NCBI GenBank assembly: GCA_009712185.1
Contig: WASQ01000002.1
Span: forward strand, 23,185-81,887
DNA length: 58,703 bases
Source of the DNA: Telmatospirillum sp.
GTDB lineage: Bacteria > Pseudomonadota > Alphaproteobacteria > Rhodospirillales > Magnetospirillaceae
Direction: 5' to 3'
Positions 1 through 11,331 of the stretch are shown here, in pieces. A model generated the notes under the pieces. That model was not told the origin of the DNA and did not search any database. It saw only the letters and a list, made by a program, of their open reading frames with translations. The translations under genes were made by a program, and so were the position numbers. The stretch's first letter is position 1. Every line of letters starts with the position of its first letter.

Positions 1-27
1 GCGGCCGGGGGCGGTGATCCCGGCCGC
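1..27 (-). terminator. Hairpin downstream of mntH
   Basis: Perfect inverted repeat with arms GCGGCCGGG and CCCGGCCGC around a 9-nt loop, starting 15 bases past the mntH stop codon in its direction of transcription. No T-run follows within the window, so terminator function is inferred from position and stem strength. Confidence 0.5.
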
Positions 28-41
28 CGCCCGGGGAGCGC

Positions 42-1352
42 TCAGAGCGCCGTCAGCAGCCAGAGATTGGCGCCGGTGATCACCAGAAACAGCGCCAGGC
101 CGGTGGCCTTCAAAGCGGGGCCGCTGGCGAACCGTCCCATCAGTCCGGCATCGCCCGTGGACCGCAGCAGCGGCCAGATGGCGAAGGGCAATTGCAGGCT
201 GAGCACCACCTGGCTTGCCACCAGCATTTTGCCGACCGCGCCATCCCCCAGCCAGGCGATCCCCAGGACGGCGGGGACCAGGGCCAGGAACCGGGTGGCG
301 AGACGCCGCTGCCAGCAGGGGATCTTGAGATCGAGAAAGCCCTCCATCAGGATCTGCCCGGCGATGGTGCCGGTAAAGGTGGAGCTCTGGCCCGAGGCCA
401 GAAGGGCGATCCCGAACAACAGGGGGGCCAGCGTCATGCCGACGACCGGCCCGAGAAGCCGGTGGGCGGTTTCGATATCCTCGACCCCGTCGTGGCCGGT
501 GGCGTGAAAGGCGGCGCCGGCCAGAACCAGGATGGCTGCGTTGATGACCAGCGCCAGAAGCAGCGAGGCCACCGCGTCGGCGGTGGACAGGGCGATGGCC
601 TCGCGCCGGCTGCCCTCATCGCGGCCGACAAGGCGCGTCAGCACGATGGAGGAGTGGAGATAGAGATTGTGGGGCATCACGGTGGCCCCCAGGATCCCGA
701 CGGCGATGTAAAGGGCGTCCGGGGAGGCCAGTCTCCCGGGGTCCGGAGCCAGGGCGCGGGCCACCGCCGGCCAGTCCGGGCCGATCAGGACCAGTTGGAT
801 GGCGAAGCAGAGGGCGATGGTGCCCATGAGTCCGACCACGATCGCCTCCAACTGGCGAAACCCGTGCCCCTTGAGCCCCAGCACGATCATGGTGTCGAAC
901 GCCGTCACCCCGACCGCCCAAAGCAAAGGAAGTCCGAACAGCAGATTGAGGGCGAGCGCCGCCCCCAGCACTTCGGCCAGATCGCAGGCGACGATGGCAA
1001 GTTCCGCCGTGATCCACAGGAACAGCCGGACCCGGCGGCCATAGCGGTCGCGGCAGAGCCGGGCCAGATCCCTGCCCGTCGCCAGCCCCAGGCGCAGACA
1101 GAGAATCTGGAGCAGCATCGCGGCCAGACTCGACAGAACAACGACCCACAGCAGGTCATAGCCATATTTCGAACCGGCCGCGATATCGGTCGCCCAGTTG
1201 CCGGGATCGACATAGCCCACCGACACCAGGAGTCCGGGCCCCATGAAAGCCGCCAGCTTTCGCGGGAAGGACGCACCGGCGGGGACTGTGACGGTTCCGC
1301 TGACTTCGGACGGGCAGAAAGGGGCCGTGGCGGTTTTAGGCAGGGAGAACAT
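42..1352 (-). CDS. mntH: Nramp family divalent metal (Mn2+/Fe2+) transporter
   Basis: A 436-residue, strongly hydrophobic protein with about 11 membrane segments. It carries the two signature metal-binding motifs of the Nramp family: DPGN in the first helix (about residue 49) and MPHNLYLHS in the sixth (about residue 226). The family imports Mn2+ or Fe2+ with protons across the inner membrane. Length is typical. It is the last gene before the left edge and is separated from aconitase by a hairpin, so it is probably monocistronic. The start is preceded only by a weak GGAG, so the first 20-30 residues are less certain. Which metal it carries cannot be read from the sequence. Confidence 0.92.
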   Translation of the reverse strand: MFSLPKTATAPFCPSEVSGTVTVPAGASFPRKLAAFMGPGLLVSVGYVDPGNWATDIAAGSKYGYDLLWVVVLSSLAAMLLQILCLRLGLATGRDLARLCRDRYGRRVRLFLWITAELAIVACDLAEVLGAALALNLLFGLPLLWAVGVTAFDTMIVLGLKGHGFRQLEAIVVGLMGTIALCFAIQLVLIGPDWPAVARALAPDPGRLASPDALYIAVGILGATVMPHNLYLHSSIVLTRLVGRDEGSRREAIALSTADAVASLLLALVINAAILVLAGAAFHATGHDGVEDIETAHRLLGPVVGMTLAPLLFGIALLASGQSSTFTGTIAGQILMEGFLDLKIPCWQRRLATRFLALVPAVLGIAWLGDGAVGKMLVASQVVLSLQLPFAIWPLLRSTGDAGLMGRFASGPALKATGLALFLVITGANLWLLTAL

Positions 1353-1382
1353 CGGTGCGGGGAGCTCCGTCGGCGGGGGCGG

Positions 1383-1413
1383 CCGTCCGGCCGGAAAAAA
1401 AACGGCCGGACGG
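1383..1413 (-). terminator. Terminator of acnA
   Basis: Perfect 11-bp stem (CCGTCCGGCCG / CGGCCGGACGG) with a loop that reads as a T-rich stretch on the minus strand, located 13 bases past the acnA stop codon. The strong stem and position support a rho-independent terminator for the leftward transcript. Confidence 0.65.
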
Positions 1414-1425
1414 TGTCGCGGGGGG

Positions 1426-4146
<2,721 letters not shown>

Positions 4147-4379
4147 GGTCCAGTCTCCTCGCCGGCGGTTCCCGGTCCGGAACGGTGTGTCGGCAGGACC
4201 GGAGAACGCCCGCAATCTTATCTGGGGTCTGTCGTCGCCGATTGAAATAGAGCGGGGCGCCCCGCCGATGGTTCATCGCGGTCAGAACGGACGGGTCCGG
4301 CAGAACCATTTCGCTGGCCCGATGATGGCAGAGCCGTTATAGCAACGGCCGGTCGAGAAAGAGAACGTTGGAGACCGCC

Positions 4380-5225
4380 ATGACAGCCCGCCCCGATCTT
4401 CATGAAGCCAACCGTCAATCCTGGAACGCGGCGACCATGGCCCACAACAGCCATAAGGGGGATCAGGCGTCTTTCCTGCGTCGGGGAGGCTCCACCCTGT
4501 TTCCCGAGGAAATCGCCCTTCTGGGGGATCTCGAAGGGCTGGATGTCGCGCATCTGCAATGCAACGCCGGGCAGGACAGCCTCAGTCTCGTTCAGCGTGG
4601 CGCGCGCGTGACCGGCGTCGACATCTCAGATGAGGCCATCGCCTTTGCCCGCGCCCTGTCGAGGGACAGCGGCCTGTCCGCCCGGTTCGAGCGCGCCGAT
4701 CTCTATGACTGGTTCGCCTCGGCGGGACGCCGCTTCGACGTTGTGTTCAGCTCCTATGGGGCGCTCTGCTGGCTGTCCGACCTCGCGGCCTGGGCAGACG
4801 GCATTGCCTCCGTTCTGAGACCCGGCGGACGCTTCGTCCTGGTGGAGTTTCATCCGATCGCCATGGTTTTCGGGCCGGACTGGCGGTTCGCCTATGACTA
4901 TTTCAACCGCTCTCCGATGGCCGAGACGGGGGTCGGGGATTATGTCGCCCTGTCGGGGGAGGGCCTGACCCCCGACGGCTTCAAGACAGGTGTCGTCGAT
5001 TTCCGCAACCCGCATCCCTCCTTCGAATTCCAGTGGGGTGTGGGTGACGTCGTGACCGCGCTGGCCGGCGCTGGCCTGCGGATCGCGCGGCTTGTGGAAT
5101 ATCCCTACGCCAACGGCTGGCGTCCGTTCGAGGGGATGCGCGATCTCGGCGGGCGACGCATGGCCGCCCCGGAGGGAATGGCCCGGATCCCGCTGATGTA
5201 TGGTCTGGTGGCGACGAGCCACTGA
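4380..5225 (+). CDS. Class I SAM-dependent methyltransferase
   Basis: A 281-residue protein with a Rossmann-type SAM-binding core. Motif I appears as HLQCNAGQDSLSL with an acidic residue after it (GVDISDEAI), and the later strand VVFSSYGALCWL with LRPGGRFVLVEF is typical of methyltransferase fold type 11. The substrate is unknown. The start at 4380 is set by GGAG 6 bases upstream; an in-frame TTG at 4368 is less likely. It stands alone, divergent from acnA, and ends before a strong hairpin. Confidence 0.8.
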   Translation: MTARPDLHEANRQSWNAATMAHNSHKGDQASFLRRGGSTLFPEEIALLGDLEGLDVAHLQCNAGQDSLSLVQRGARVTGVDISDEAIAFARALSRDSGLSARFERADLYDWFASAGRRFDVVFSSYGALCWLSDLAAWADGIASVLRPGGRFVLVEFHPIAMVFGPDWRFAYDYFNRSPMAETGVGDYVALSGEGLTPDGFKTGVVDFRNPHPSFEFQWGVGDVVTALAGAGLRIARLVEYPYANGWRPFEGMRDLGGRRMAAPEGMARIPLMYGLVATSH

Positions 5226-5252
5226 GCCGCAGGAGAATTGAGCGGATGGGAT

Positions 5253-5290
5253 GATCGGTGAAAGACGCCTGTCAGAGTCTTTCACCGATC
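5253..5290. terminator. Bidirectional terminator hairpin
   Basis: Perfect 14-bp stem (GATCGGTGAAAGAC / GTCTTTCACCGATC) around a 10-nt loop, between the convergent methyltransferase and dehydratase genes. A second hairpin, CCGGACGG/CCGTCCGG, follows at 5310-5331. The convergent placement suggests termination from both sides. Confidence 0.6.
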
Positions 5291-5354
5291 CTGTGTCCCG
5301 GCCGGGACGCCGGACGGCCGCGACCGTCCGGCCCGGTGCGGCGAGGGGGCGCCT

Positions 5355-7067
5355 TTACCGGATGTAGGCGCCGGCCATGAGCGAGGCGGCCTGACGGGTG
5401 TATTGACCGAACACCCCCTTGCGCGACGACAGATCGGGTGGGGTCCAGCCGGTCTTGCGCCGGGCCAGGGCGGCCGCGATCTCTTTTTCATCCGCCTTGC
5501 GGCCAGCCAGCCCGACCAGGGTCAGGCGTCTTGCCGCGACGTCAAGTTCGATCAGATCGCCGTCCTCGATCAGCGCGATGGGCCCGCCATCGGCCGCCTC
5601 CGGAGACACATGGCCGATACAGGGGCCGTGGGTCGCCCCGGAGAACCGGCCGTCGGTGACGAGCGCGACGGATCCGTTGAGCCGTTTGTCGAACACGATG
5701 GCATCGGTGGTCATCAGCATTTCCGGCGCGCCGGATCCCCGGGGGCCCTCGTAACGGATGACGATGACATCCCCGGGATTGATCTTGTTGGCGATGATCG
5801 CTTCCTGGGCCGCCTCTTCGGAATTGAAGACCTTCGCCGGGCCGGTGTGCCGGTGCATCGAGGGACTGCAGGCCGAATATTTGATGACGGCGCCCTCGGG
5901 CGCGATATTGCCTTTGAGAACCGCGATCGCGCCGATCCGGGACTTGTCCGGATCGCGGATCAGATCCTCCCGCTTCAGTTGGAAATTGGCGAGATAGCCG
6001 AGATTGTTCTCGAAGAACCCGGACGCCTTCAGGATGTCGAGATTTTCGCCCAGCGTCCGGCCCGTGACGGTCATGACGTTGAGATCCAGGTGATCCCGGA
6101 TCATCCATTGCACCATCGGGATGCCGCCGGCGAACCAGAGGAGTTCGGTGACATAGCGGCCGCTGGGCTGAACGTTGGTCAGATAGGGAATCTCGTGGTT
6201 GATCCGGTCGAAGACGTCCGGCGACAGTTCCCATCCCAGGGCATGGGCGATCGCGGGAAGATGGATCAGCGCGTTGGTGCTGCCGGAAATGGCGGCATGG
6301 ACCTTGATGGCGTTTTCGAAGGCCGCCTTCGTGAGGATCTTTCCGGACGTGATTCCTCGTTCCGCCAGTTTGAGGGCGTATTGCCCGGCGGTCCTGGCGT
6401 AGCGCGCGATCTCCGACATGGTGGAGGGCGCCAGCGCGCTGCCCGGAAGGGCCATGCCGAGGGCTTCGGACATGCATTGCATGGTGCTGGCCGTTCCCAT
6501 GAACTGGCAGGCGCCCGCGGTCGGGCAGCCGCACCGTTGCAGATGCGAAATCACATCAGCGCCGATTTCGCCCTTTTTGAACTGGGCCGTCGCTCCACCA
6601 AGATCGGATGTCGTCATATTGGGGGCGGGACGCATCGAGCCACCGGGAACATGGACAATCGGCATGTCGAGGCGGGCGGCGGCGATCAGATGGGCCGGTA
6701 CCGACTTGTCGCAGCTCGAAATCAGCACGGCGGCGTCGTAGGGCACGACGGAGGCGTGGAGTTCGACCATGTTGGCGATCGCCTCGCGCGACGCCAGGAT
6801 GAAGTTCATCCCGTCATGCCCCTGACCCCATCCGTCGCAGATATCCGTCACATGGTGGCGGACGGCCCGGCCGCCGGTCTCGTGGACCCCGAGCATGGCC
6901 TCATAACCCAGCTTTTCCAGATGGAAGCTGCCGGGGTGGCTTTCGCCGAAGCAGTCGTCGATCAGGACCTGCGGTTTTTCGGTATCCTCGATCGAATAGT
7001 TCATCCCCAGTCTCAGGGCATCGAGTTGAGACCACAGGTCTCTGGCAAAATGGCATTTCTGTGACAT
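5355..7067 (-). CDS. IlvD/Edd family sugar-acid dehydratase
   Basis: A 570-residue member of the dihydroxy-acid / phosphogluconate dehydratase family, an Fe-S enzyme that removes water from polyhydroxy acids to give 2-keto-3-deoxy acids. Family motifs seen include SSCDKSVPAH, GCPTAGACQFMGTAST, SACSPSMHRHTGPA and TDGRFSGATHGP. It is the last gene of a leftward operon with an MFS organic-anion transporter and a DHDPS-fold aldolase, so the substrate is more likely an aldonic acid (such as arabonate, xylonate or gluconate) than the valine-pathway intermediate. A GGAAG ribosome site lies about 8 bases before the start. The exact sugar acid is not determined. Confidence 0.87.
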   Translation of the reverse strand: MSQKCHFARDLWSQLDALRLGMNYSIEDTEKPQVLIDDCFGESHPGSFHLEKLGYEAMLGVHETGGRAVRHHVTDICDGWGQGHDGMNFILASREAIANMVELHASVVPYDAAVLISSCDKSVPAHLIAAARLDMPIVHVPGGSMRPAPNMTTSDLGGATAQFKKGEIGADVISHLQRCGCPTAGACQFMGTASTMQCMSEALGMALPGSALAPSTMSEIARYARTAGQYALKLAERGITSGKILTKAAFENAIKVHAAISGSTNALIHLPAIAHALGWELSPDVFDRINHEIPYLTNVQPSGRYVTELLWFAGGIPMVQWMIRDHLDLNVMTVTGRTLGENLDILKASGFFENNLGYLANFQLKREDLIRDPDKSRIGAIAVLKGNIAPEGAVIKYSACSPSMHRHTGPAKVFNSEEAAQEAIIANKINPGDVIVIRYEGPRGSGAPEMLMTTDAIVFDKRLNGSVALVTDGRFSGATHGPCIGHVSPEAADGGPIALIEDGDLIELDVAARRLTLVGLAGRKADEKEIAAALARRKTGWTPPDLSSRKGVFGQYTRQAASLMAGAYIR

Positions 7068-7106
7068 TTCAGTGTCTTCCGATTACGATTTTCGTGGGGG
7101 CAGGGG

Positions 7107-8390
7107 TTATCGCGGCGCCTTGGCGGTGATCCGGGGCAGCGTGAACAGCAGGGCCACGGCGATCAGCAGAGAGCCGATCAGAACCGACAGGCCGACGTTC
7201 TTGCTGAATGTCGTGGTCAGATAACCGACCAGGAACGGTCCGATGAAGCCGCCGAGATTCCCGAGTGCGTTGATGGTTCCGCGAACGCCGCCGACGACGT
7301 TGGAGGCGAACAGCAGGGGGGGCAGGGTCCAGAACGGTCCGGCGTAGGCCTGGAGGAAAAATCCGCAGCACACGATCATGGCGTAGGAGACCCAGACCTG
7401 CCCTTCCAGCAGGATCGACAGGGAGAGGCAGAGGGCGAAACCGATCATCGGAACGGCTGTAAACAGCCGGCGGTTCATCGTCTTGTCGCACCGGTCCGCG
7501 ATCACATACTGGCCGGCGATGCAAAGGACATAGGGCAGCGCCGACAACAATCCCACGGTCGCCATGCCGCTTCCGGTCAACTGCTTGATAATCGCCGGCA
7601 TCCAGAGGGCGAAACCGTAAAAGCCGACCTGGAAGAAGAAGTAAATCGCGATCAGCCGCCAGAGATTGATATCGCCGGCGACGGTGCGCACCGAGACATT
7701 TTCGGCGACGACGGCCTTGGCCTTGTCCTCGGCGAACCGCGCGTCGAGCCAGGCGCGTTCTTCGGAGGAGAGCCATCTGGCCTTGGCCGGAGTATCGGAG
7801 ACCAGGGGAATCCAGATCAGGAGAAGGGCCAGGGACAGGACGCCCTCGATGACGAACATCTGTCGCCATCCGTGCGATTCGATCAGCCAGCCGGAGAGCG
7901 GCGCGGTAATGATCGAGGCAATAGCCAGATTCATCTGAAAGAAGGCGATGGCGCGGGCTTTCTCCTGGTTGGGGAACCAGTGCCCGATCAGGGCCAGGAT
8001 GGCCGGGTAGACGCCGCCTTCCGCGACGCCGAGAATGAAACGGATCGCCAGCATCTGATTCTGGCTCTGGACAAAGCCGGTCAGCGCGGCAAAGCCGCCC
8101 CAGGCGACGATGGTCCAGGCGATGAACTTCTTGGCGCTGAGCCGTTCGGCGATCTGGCCGCCGGGAATCTGGAGAAAGATATAGCCGACGAAGAAAATTC
8201 CGGCGGCAAGACCGGCGAAGGAGGCGGTCATGCCAAGATCGGCGTTCATGCCGCCGGCCATGGCGATCGCAATGTTCGTCCGGTCCATATAGGCCACGAT
8301 ATAGACGATGATGACCGCGGGGATGATGCGCATCCACCGTCCGCGCGGCACCGATTCGAGCGGCGCGGACATAACCTGCGAGTTTTCCAT
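7107..8390 (-). CDS. MFS transporter, anion:cation symporter type
   Basis: A 427-residue major facilitator protein with 12 predicted membrane helices. The first helix reads IIPAVIIVYIVAYMDRTNIAIA, whose Y-x-DR-x-N pattern is characteristic of the ACS subfamily that takes up sugar acids, phthalate or tartrate. GGQIAERLSAKK is the loop 2-3 motif. GGAGG lies upstream of the start. Its place between a sugar-acid dehydratase and a keto-deoxy acid aldolase indicates aldonate uptake as the likely role. Confidence 0.88.
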   Translation of the reverse strand: MENSQVMSAPLESVPRGRWMRIIPAVIIVYIVAYMDRTNIAIAMAGGMNADLGMTASFAGLAAGIFFVGYIFLQIPGGQIAERLSAKKFIAWTIVAWGGFAALTGFVQSQNQMLAIRFILGVAEGGVYPAILALIGHWFPNQEKARAIAFFQMNLAIASIITAPLSGWLIESHGWRQMFVIEGVLSLALLLIWIPLVSDTPAKARWLSSEERAWLDARFAEDKAKAVVAENVSVRTVAGDINLWRLIAIYFFFQVGFYGFALWMPAIIKQLTGSGMATVGLLSALPYVLCIAGQYVIADRCDKTMNRRLFTAVPMIGFALCLSLSILLEGQVWVSYAMIVCCGFFLQAYAGPFWTLPPLLFASNVVGGVRGTINALGNLGGFIGPFLVGYLTTTFSKNVGLSVLIGSLLIAVALLFTLPRITAKAPR

Positions 8391-8524
8391 TTCCTCCCTG
8401 TCTCCTTTTGCTGACGCGGGGCCGCGGGGCGCGATAATCCCGTCGTTCTTCCGCGCGGCGAGGTTTTTCCGTTTTCGGCGCGGTGGCGGCGCCCATCGCC
8501 GGCCACCTGGCGACCGATGGTCCT

Positions 8525-9463
8525 TTAAGCGGTGGCGGTTCTCTTTGGCGCCGGTTGGGGCAGAACGCCGGCCTTGTCGAGAATGTCGACCAGCAGTTTC
8601 GTCTTGGCGGCGGACAGCTTTTGCACCGGAGCCAGGACTTCGGTCGAAATATCGAGCCCGCAGAGGCGGATGGCCTGCTTGATGGCCCCGAAGAACGGGC
8701 GGTCCAGTTCATAGATACGGGACAGCCGGGCCAACTGGCGCTGACGGGCGAACATCCCCTCGAAATCCTTTTCGATGAACGCCTTGTAAAGTCCGCAGGT
8801 GACCGCCGGGGCGAAATTGGCGGTGGCCGGGATGCCGCCGTTGGCGCCAAGCACCAGGGCATCCATCATGTATTCGTCGAAGCCGGTGAAAATTACGAAA
8901 TCCGGATGACGCGGCCGGACAATATTGATGATTTCCCGGACGTGGCTGGCATTGTCCACGGTATCCTTGATGCCGATGATGTTTGAAACATCGTCCGCCA
9001 GACGCGCGACAAGGTCGACCTCCAGGTTCTGCTTGGTCAAGGCCGGAAAGTTGTAAAGGATGACCGGGGTCCGGACCGCTTCCGCGACACTGCGGAAATG
9101 GTGGTAAAGGCTGTCCTGGCCGAGCAGCGCGTAATAGGGGTTGACCACCAGGACGCCGTCGACGCCGAGCGTATCGGCATGAATGCCGAATTCGATGGTT
9201 TCTGCTGTGCTGGGGCTGGAAATTCCCAGCAGCACGGGAACCCGGCCATCCGTGTGGCGAACCGCGAAGGCCGCGACCTCGAAACGCATCTCCTTGGGCA
9301 TGTGGCAGAATTCTCCGCCGCTTCCGAGGAACAGCATGCCGTTGACGCCGTCGGCGATCAGTTTGTCGATCAGGGCCGCCATTCCCTTTTTGTCCAGCCG
9401 ACCCGCCGCGTCGACCACGGTTGGCACCGGGGGAAACACGCCGCGGAATTTGCAAGCCTGCAT
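8525..9463 (-). CDS. DHDPS/NAL-family 2-keto-3-deoxy acid aldolase
   Basis: A 312-residue TIM-barrel protein of the dihydrodipicolinate synthase / N-acetylneuraminate lyase family. The GSGGEF carboxylate-binding motif, the YNFPA tyrosine motif and the Schiff-base lysine in IGIKDT are present. With the dehydratase and transporter downstream it most likely cleaves a 2-keto-3-deoxy sugar acid to pyruvate and an aldehyde rather than making lysine precursors. The start at 9463 is chosen because AAGGA lies 6 bases upstream; ATGs at 9469 and further upstream sit on or before that site. It is the first gene of the operon, behind a promoter with tandem operators. Confidence 0.85.
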   Translation of the reverse strand: MQACKFRGVFPPVPTVVDAAGRLDKKGMAALIDKLIADGVNGMLFLGSGGEFCHMPKEMRFEVAAFAVRHTDGRVPVLLGISSPSTAETIEFGIHADTLGVDGVLVVNPYYALLGQDSLYHHFRSVAEAVRTPVILYNFPALTKQNLEVDLVARLADDVSNIIGIKDTVDNASHVREIINIVRPRHPDFVIFTGFDEYMMDALVLGANGGIPATANFAPAVTCGLYKAFIEKDFEGMFARQRQLARLSRIYELDRPFFGAIKQAIRLCGLDISTEVLAPVQKLSAAKTKLLVDILDKAGVLPQPAPKRTATA

Positions 9464-9477
9464 TGCCATTCCTTTTG

Positions 9478-9513
9478 TTCTGTATATGGAACTCATGTTC
9501 TCTATATGGAAGT
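9478..9513 (-). promoter_or_regulatory. Tandem operator in the aldonate operon leader
   Basis: Two 16-bp near-identical copies (TTCTGTATATGGAACT at 9478-9493 and TTCTCTATATGGAAGT at 9498-9513) are repeated at a 20-bp period. Each contains an imperfect inverted repeat of the form GTTC-N8-GAA(C/G). They lie just downstream of the -10 element and before the aldolase start, the usual place for a repressor. The pattern resembles IclR-type operators, which is an inference; no regulator gene of that class is present nearby. Confidence 0.6.
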
Positions 9514-9539
9514 CTAGCATTGCTTCGATATGCGGTCAA
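9511..9539 (-). promoter_or_regulatory. Sigma-70 type promoter of the aldonate operon
   Basis: On the minus strand, TTGACC (-35, 9534-9539) and TAGACT (-10, 9511-9516) are separated by exactly 17 bases. The -35 is embedded in a perfect palindrome TGCGGTC-AAC-GACCGCA at 9531-9547, which may be an additional regulator site. The remaining intergenic DNA, 9548-9844, shows nothing recognisable. Confidence 0.6.
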
Positions 9540-9844
9540 CGACCGCAGGCGGCGCGAGGGGCGAGGGGCCCATTGCAGGACGATGTGAGGTTCGTGGATC
9601 GGGCCGGGAGGTGGATTGGGGCGAACGGGGCCGGCGTCATTCCTGCGATCGGGGGCAGAAGGCTCGATCCCGTCAACGACGGCCGGAAGGGTGAAGTGGT
9701 CGCTCCTCGGTCACGGGCTCCGCTGTCAGCAGTCTCAAGCGCCGCCGGTAGTCTTCTGACGAATCGGGGGGAAATGGAGGCATCGATCGTCACAGCGCCC
9801 AAAGCCGAACCGTCCGGCGCCGGATCGGCGTATTATCTCCCGCA

Positions 9845-10561
9845 ATGACTGCGTCGGGTGGTGCGATGGTGACGGCGGCTTCGATTGCGGACGTTGGCAC
9901 GCTGGTGGGAGAACCGGCACGCGGCGCCATACTTCTGGCCTTGATGGATGGTCGCGCCTTGACGACCAGGGAGCTGTCCTGCGCCGCCGGCATCACTGCC
10001 CAGGCCGCCAGCGGCCATCTGTCGCACCTGGTCCAGGCGGGGCTGATCGCCGTTGTGTGTCAGGGGCGCCACCGGTATCACCGGTTGGCGTCGGGCGAGG
10101 TCGCGCGGACGCTTGAACAGTTGATTCCGGTTGCCGCGGTGGTGCCCGCGCCCAGACGCCAAGTCGGGCCGCGCGACGCACGCATGCGGCTCGCCCGCAC
10201 TTGTTACGATCATATCGGCGGGCGCCTCGCCGTCGCGTTAACCGATGCGATGACGGCACAGGGCTGGATCGCGATCAGGGAGGATGCAGCCCTGATGACC
10301 GCCGACGGTTTGAGTGGTCTTTTAGCCCTCGGTCTCGATATGTCCCCGGTCGAGGGGCGGGGCGGAGCTGTGCCATTGTGCCGGTTGTGTCTCGACTGGA
10401 GCGAACGCCGGTTGCATATGGCAGGCCGGTTGGGAGCCCTTCTGCTGACCCACGGCCTGGACCGTCGATGGCTCCACAAACTGTCGGGAACCCGTGCCCT
10501 GGACGTGACCCCGGACGGGCGACGGGCTTACCGCGATCTGTTCCGGCTGGGCGCGTTCTGA
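9845..10561 (+). CDS. ArsR-family winged-helix transcriptional regulator
   Basis: A 238-residue protein. Residues about 15-85 form an ArsR-type winged helix (ARGAILLALMDGRALTTREL, then ITAQAASGHLSHLVQAGL as recognition helix, then the wing QGRHRYHRLAS). The C-terminal 120 residues are the extension seen in longer ArsR proteins, with several cysteines (CRLCLDW). No metal-binding motif is certain. It is encoded alone; its tail abuts the convergent hydrolase gene by 2 bases. Target and inducer are unknown. An in-frame ATG at 9866 is an alternative start. Confidence 0.8.
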   Translation: MTASGGAMVTAASIADVGTLVGEPARGAILLALMDGRALTTRELSCAAGITAQAASGHLSHLVQAGLIAVVCQGRHRYHRLASGEVARTLEQLIPVAAVVPAPRRQVGPRDARMRLARTCYDHIGGRLAVALTDAMTAQGWIAIREDAALMTADGLSGLLALGLDMSPVEGRGGAVPLCRLCLDWSERRLHMAGRLGALLLTHGLDRRWLHKLSGTRALDVTPDGRRAYRDLFRLGAF

Positions 10562-10563
10562 GC

Positions 10564-11175
10564 TCATCGACCGGATGCGAGGCGGGAGGCGAAGGCCGCC
10601 GCCGTGATGGCATTGCCGAAATGGGGGATCACCTGTTCCGCGAAATAGGTCTGCTGCATCCGGTTGAAGGCCGCGGTCGCATCCACGATGACGGTGGTGT
10701 CGTAACCGAGGTCGTGGGCCTGCCGCAGGGTCGATTCGACGCAGACATGGGCGGCATAGCCCATCAGATAAAGGTCCGTGATGCGGTTGTTGCGAAGAAT
10801 GCTGTCGAGATTGGATCCCGCGAAGGCGCTGGCTCCGGTCCGGCCGGATACGACAACCTCTCCGGGCGCGGGTGAAAAGGGAGACACGAAGGCGCTGCCG
10901 GGGCCGTCGGCCGGGAACGAGCCGGCGGCGGGGATATGGCGTCGCAGTCCCCACCGCTCCCCGGATCCCAGTTCGGGGTAGCCGGTCTGGAACCGGAGAC
11001 CGGCATGGACGACCCGGACACCGGCCGCCCGCGCGGCCTCCAGGGCGTTCCGCGAGCGGGCCAGAGAGGATGATCGCAGATCCTCGTCCTCGATCAGGTG
11101 AAACAGCTTTCCATCCGGGGTGAGCCAGTCATGTTGATATTCGATCAGAACCAGAGCGGAGGAGGAGTGTGACAT
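10564..11175 (-). CDS. Isochorismatase-family cysteine hydrolase
   Basis: A 203-residue isochorismatase-like hydrolase. The nucleophile cysteine is in GYAAHVCVESTLRQA (about residue 142) and the N-terminal strand ALVLIEYQHDW supplies the catalytic aspartate. Such enzymes hydrolyse amides or vinyl ethers, so the substrate cannot be inferred. GGAAGGG lies 9 bases before the start. It is transcribed divergently from a TetR regulator with two shared palindromic operators, so it is probably the regulated gene. Confidence 0.88.
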   Translation of the reverse strand: MSHSSSALVLIEYQHDWLTPDGKLFHLIEDEDLRSSSLARSRNALEAARAAGVRVVHAGLRFQTGYPELGSGERWGLRRHIPAAGSFPADGPGSAFVSPFSPAPGEVVVSGRTGASAFAGSNLDSILRNNRITDLYLMGYAAHVCVESTLRQAHDLGYDTTVIVDATAAFNRMQQTYFAEQVIPHFGNAITAAAFASRLASGR

Positions 11176-11206
11176 CGCATGTCCCTTCCGATAAACAATT
11201 CAGAAC

Positions 11207-11252
11207 GAAACGATTCGTTTCATTATCGGGCTTGATTTAAACGATCCGTTTC
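11207..11252. promoter_or_regulatory. Twin TetR-type operators between divergent genes
   Basis: Two copies of AAACGAT(T/C)CGTTTC at 11208-11221 and 11239-11252, 31 bp apart and differing at one position. The first extends to the perfect 15-bp palindrome GAAACGATTCGTTTC. They lie between the hydrolase and the tetR start codons, the standard position for an autoregulating TetR repressor. Confidence 0.72.
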
Positions 11253-11331
11253 GTTATGTCAAGAGCCGAGGATGCCTGACGTCCACGCCGCCGGGGAGAT
11301 CCGCCGGACTGTCGCCATGAGGGAGAGAATC

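Noticed and set aside
5403-7064. A 553-codon frame opposite the IlvD/Edd dehydratase
   Set aside because: Exact shadow of a conserved gene without motifs of its own.
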